From Oscillospiraceae bacterium (GTDB lineage: Bacteria; Bacillota; Clostridia; Oscillospirales; Oscillospiraceae), in the NCBI GenBank assembly GCA_016292445.1, contig JAEDIN010000023.1, forward strand, positions 1 to 17,605: 17,605 nt of DNA. The letters are read 5' to 3'. Position numbers and translations under genes: made by a program. Shown piece after piece: positions 14,969-17,605 of this stretch. Numbering within the stretch: the stretch's first letter is position 1; each line of letters starts with the position of its first letter. The notes under the pieces were generated by a model. That model did not search any database and was not told where the DNA came from. It was given only the letters and a program-made list of their open reading frames with translations.

Positions 14969-16177
14969 TTGAGCGTTATCGGCATAGTTGCAGAGTACAA
15001 TCCCTTCCATTACGGGCATATGCACCACATAACAGAGACGATAAAGCAGCTTGGAGAAGACTGTCCGGTGGTGTGCGTCATGTCGGGCGATTTTATTCAG
15101 CGCGGACAGGCAGCCGTCTACTCGAAATTCGCAAGGGCGGAGGCGGCGATTAACTGCGGCGCAGACCTCGTGCTTGAACTGCCGCTGCCGTGGACGCTTT
15201 CGTCGGCGGAGGGCTTCGCAAGGGGAGCGGTCGGACTTTTGGCAGCAACCGGCGTTGTTACCCATTTGAGCTTCGGCTCGGAGTGCGGCGAGGTCGAGCC
15301 TTTAGAGCAGCTTGCCGAGCTTTTGCTTAATCCGCTGTTTGTAAACGATATCAAGGCAGAACTCAATAGCGATGAGGGCATATCCTTTGCCGTTGCCCGT
15401 CAAAGAGCGGCGGCAAAAAAAGTGGGAGAGCTTGCCTGTCAGCTCGAAACTCCGAATAACATTCTTGCAGTGGAGTATCTCAAGGCGATATTCGACCGGA
15501 GCCTGCATCTTACTCCGATAACCGTGCAGCGTTTCGGCTCGGGGCACGATTCCGTTGCCGAGAGCGGGCCCCGCTCCGCTTCGGAGATACGCCGCGCGCT
15601 CGCCGCCGGCGGCGATATCATAAGTTCCGTGCCTACGGGGGCGTATGAGATATATATGCGTGAGAATAAGCTGGGCAGGGGACCCGTTCTGGACGAGAAC
15701 CTCGAATCTGCGATTTTGTCAAGATTGCGAATGCTCGATGACGCGGCGTTTGCCGCACTGCCCGATGCCGGCGAGGGGCTGAACTTCCGGCTTGCCGGAG
15801 CGGCAAGAGAGGAAAGTACAGTCGACGCAGTGGTGGCGGCGGCAAAAACCAAGCGTTATGCGCTGAGCCGTATCCGCCGCATGACGATGTGCGCTGCACT
15901 CGGAATAAAGTCCGAGGATGCGCAGGGCATACCGCCGTATGCAAGAGTTCTTGCCGCAACGCAGCGAGGCTGCGCGCTGCTCAGGGAAATGAGCACAAAA
16001 TCACAGGTTCCGGTAATAACAAAGCCTGCAAGCGTTAGAGAACTCGACGATAGATGCAAATATATATTTAATGTATGCAGTGCCGCGCATGACCTGTATT
16101 CACTGGGATATACCGCCAAAGCAGAGCGCAGAGGGGGAGCAGATTGGAGAATTAGCCCTAAGATCGTTAATAAATAA
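14969..16177 (+). CDS. tmcAL: tRNA(Met) cytidine acetate ligase TmcAL (YlbM)
   Basis: TmcAL activates acetate with ATP as acetyl-adenylate and transfers it to C34 of elongator tRNA-Met, giving ac4C. The 402-residue protein has a nucleotidyltransferase-like core: VAEYNPFHYGHMHH with the H14-x-x-H17 motif, MSGDFIQRGQ (38-47), FGSECG (102-107), TPNNILAVEYLKA (161-173) and SASEIR (203-208). The C-terminal domain of about 170 residues is the tRNA-binding half in the family. Length is close to B. subtilis YlbM (about 415). The start is TTG with a strong AAGGAGG. I see no intrinsic terminator behind it. The next gene has its own promoter. Divergent from ackA, a source or sink of its substrate acetate. 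Confidence 0.93.
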   Translation: MSVIGIVAEYNPFHYGHMHHITETIKQLGEDCPVVCVMSGDFIQRGQAAVYSKFARAEAAINCGADLVLELPLPWTLSSAEGFARGAVGLLAATGVVTHLSFGSECGEVEPLEQLAELLLNPLFVNDIKAELNSDEGISFAVARQRAAAKKVGELACQLETPNNILAVEYLKAIFDRSLHLTPITVQRFGSGHDSVAESGPRSASEIRRALAAGGDIISSVPTGAYEIYMRENKLGRGPVLDENLESAILSRLRMLDDAAFAALPDAGEGLNFRLAGAAREESTVDAVVAAAKTKRYALSRIRRMTMCAALGIKSEDAQGIPPYARVLAATQRGCALLREMSTKSQVPVITKPASVRELDDRCKYIFNVCSAAHDLYSLGYTAKAERRGGADWRISPKIVNK

Positions 16178-16201
16178 TACAAACTTTGTGTAAAAAAACT
16201 A

Positions 16202-16230
16202 TTGCAATTTTGCTATGCGTAGTTTATAAT
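16202..16230 (+). promoter_or_regulatory. Promoter of the ABC binding protein gene
   Basis: TTGCAA (16202-16207), a 17-base spacer and TATAAT (16225-16230). The leader of about 75 bases contains a small hairpin (16257-16263 with 16269-16275; seven pairs, one G-U). Confidence 0.75.
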
Positions 16231-16313
16231 TCACCTGTAATCATCAAAAAGACAAATGTTCGCACAGCGCGGACAGGATGATGTTGAGAGTAAAAAATTA
16301 GGAGGAAACCAAA

Positions 16314-17474
16314 ATGAAGAAAGTCATAGCACTTGTCCTCGCAGTAGTCATGGTGTTTGCACTGTGTGCCTGCGGTGGCGGTTCTGACGAGAAGGTTATA
16401 AAGATCGGCGTCTATGAGCCCCAGACCGGCGCAAACGGCGCAGGCGGCAAGCAGGAGATCCTCGGCATGGAATATGCCAATGAGATGTGCCCCACCGTCA
16501 AGATCGGCGGCGAGGAATACAAGATCGAGCTGGTTTACGCAGATAACGAGTCTGCAACCGAGAAGGCTGTATCCGCAGCAACCAATCTCGTTTCCGAGGG
16601 CGTATCCGTTGTTCTCGGCTCTTACGGTTCTGCTGTCTCTATCGCAGCATCCGATACATTCAAAAACGCAGGCATTCCCACAATCGGCGTAACCTGCACC
16701 AACCCCCAGGTCACCGAGGGTAACGAGCACTACTTCCGTATCTGCTTCCTCGATCCCTTCCAGGGCACCGTCCACGCAAACTTTGCCAAGGAAAACCTCA
16801 AGGCAGAGAAGGTCTACTGCCTCGGCGAGCTCGGCAACGACTACGACCAGGGCCTCATCAACTACTTCAAGGAAGCTGCTGAGAAGCTCGGCGTGAAGGT
16901 CGTCACCGAATCCTTCCCCAAGGATAACTCCGACTTCACTTCTTACCTGAATAACGCCAAGAAGGAAGGCGCACAGGCCATCTTCGCTCCCGTATCCATT
17001 CAGTATGCACAGCTCATCGTTGAGCAGGCAAACGCACAGGGTATAGACATTCCTCTCCTCGGCTCCGATACATGGGATAACAACACCATCGTTCAGGCAA
17101 CCGTAGACAAGAACACCGAGCTTTATGTTTCTACCTTCTATGCCGAGGGCGGCAACCCCGACTTCGAGAAGGGCATTAAGGATTGGATGAACGCCGACTC
17201 CGCACGCATTGAAAAGAACGGCGGCAACGATATGCTTTCCGCAGTAACCGTCATGGGCTACGATGCTTACATGGTCGCTGTTGAAGCTATCAAGGCAGCA
17301 GATTCCGCAGATCCCGCAGCAATCATGGCTGCTCTGCCCGGCGTAAGCTACACCGGCATCTCCGGTGACATCTCCTTCAACGAGACGGGCGATGCAAACC
17401 GCGACTCCGCATTCATCAAGTCTGCAAATACCGAGAAGGGCATTTGGGACTTCGTAGCAGTCCAGAAGGCGTAA
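16314..17474 (+). CDS. Branched-chain amino acid-type ABC transporter substrate-binding lipoprotein
   Basis: A 386-residue binding protein of the LivJ / type I periplasmic-binding fold (Peripla_BP_6). The N-terminus is a lipoprotein signal: MKK, hydrophobic core 4-17, lipobox LCAC with Cys20 as the lipidated residue, then GGGSDE. The mature protein starts KVIKIGVYEPQTGANGAGGKQE (27-48). Characteristic segments follow: GVSVVLGSYGSAVSIAASD, GIPTIGVTCTNPQVT, YFRICFLDPFQG and LGNDYDQGLINYFKEAA. Substrate is probably a branched-chain or other aliphatic amino acid, but the family also binds amides, urea and aromatic compounds. AGGAGG lies eight bases before the ATG. Codon choice is narrow (GCA, GGC and AAG favoured), as in highly expressed genes. 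Permease and ATPase genes are expected downstream, beyond the window. Confidence 0.93.
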   Translation: MKKVIALVLAVVMVFALCACGGGSDEKVIKIGVYEPQTGANGAGGKQEILGMEYANEMCPTVKIGGEEYKIELVYADNESATEKAVSAATNLVSEGVSVVLGSYGSAVSIAASDTFKNAGIPTIGVTCTNPQVTEGNEHYFRICFLDPFQGTVHANFAKENLKAEKVYCLGELGNDYDQGLINYFKEAAEKLGVKVVTESFPKDNSDFTSYLNNAKKEGAQAIFAPVSIQYAQLIVEQANAQGIDIPLLGSDTWDNNTIVQATVDKNTELYVSTFYAEGGNPDFEKGIKDWMNADSARIEKNGGNDMLSAVTVMGYDAYMVAVEAIKAADSADPAAIMAALPGVSYTGISGDISFNETGDANRDSAFIKSANTEKGIWDFVAVQKA

Positions 17475-17507
17475 GCTTTTGAAAAAGGCTTTATACTAAG
17501 CTCAAAT

Positions 17508-17537
17508 ATGGTGGGGAGGCTTTTGCCTCCCCACCAT
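17508..17537. other. Strong hairpin after the binding protein gene
   Basis: A perfect 13-bp stem, ATGGTGGGGAGGC (17508-17520) with GCCTCCCCACCAT (17525-17537), and a TTTT loop. No T run follows it on the plus strand, so it is not a textbook intrinsic terminator. It may protect the 3' end of the binding protein mRNA or lower transcription of downstream transporter genes. The rest of 17475-17605 shows no supportable gene. Confidence 0.65.
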
Positions 17538-17605
17538 CAGACTGTCAAATAACCTGCTTAAAGCTAAGGCATGAAGTAAAAACAATGTATCAGCAGGGGA
17601 GCTCG

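Noticed and set aside
16178..16200. Terminator after tmcAL (ACAAACTTTGTGT)
   Set aside because: The stem is only about four base pairs and is followed by an A run, not T.
17585..17605. Start of a downstream permease gene at the window end
   Set aside because: The ATG has no ribosome binding site and only seven codons remain before the end, so it cannot be supported.

Overview
The window looks like a chromosomal segment of a spore-forming Firmicute of the class Clostridia, probably in the Oscillospiraceae/Ruminococcaceae range and probably from the gut. The evidence is an alpha/beta-type small acid-soluble spore protein, the rplU-rpmA-obg order, lipoprotein and YhgE/Pip families of Firmicutes type, strong AAGGAGG ribosome binding sites, several TTG starts, and housekeeping promoters of the TTGACA-17-TATAAT form. 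I see no phage, transposon, CRISPR array, tRNA or rRNA. Most of the window is ordinary core genome. The less ordinary part is roughly 1-9900.

Layout. (1) 29-1677, minus strand: a BcrA-like ABC-2 exporter, permease plus ATPase. The ATPase is split by a +1 frameshift in an A7 run. (2) 1769-2455, plus: trmO, a tRNA methyltransferase; its stop codon lies in the loop of its own terminator. (3) 2480-7652, minus: an operon with a large YhgE/Pip membrane protein (838 aa), a small two-helix membrane protein with a long acidic tail (184 aa) and a second YhgE/Pip protein (674 aa). It is read from a near-consensus promoter that adjoins a cluster of GATAC half-sites. (4) 7984-8184, plus: spore protein. 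(5) 8261-9867: two head-to-head LytTR response regulators with no histidine kinase nearby. Their shared spacer carries a 9-nt direct repeat with a 21-nt period. (6) 9910-11878, minus: obg, rpmA and rplU, with a rplU leader and an internal terminator. (7) 12062-13591, plus: cardiolipin synthase. (8) 13655-14851, minus: ackA, divergent from tmcAL (14969-16177, plus). (9) 16314-17474, plus: a branched-chain-amino-acid-type ABC binding lipoprotein whose permease genes probably lie beyond the window.

How the parts may fit. The translation genes (trmO, tmcAL, rplU, rpmA, obg) are scattered housekeeping functions. AckA and TmcAL are linked through acetate: AckA interconverts acetate and acetyl phosphate, and TmcAL uses acetate and ATP to acetylate tRNA-Met. 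The envelope genes (BcrA-like exporter, paired YhgE/Pip proteins, cardiolipin synthase) and the two LytTR regulators form a surface-directed accessory block. Any regulatory tie between the LytTR pair and the neighbouring YhgE/Pip operon is inference only. The best candidate for something undescribed is the YhgE/Pip - small membrane protein - YhgE/Pip operon. The divergent LytTR pair, one member with a degraded receiver, comes second.
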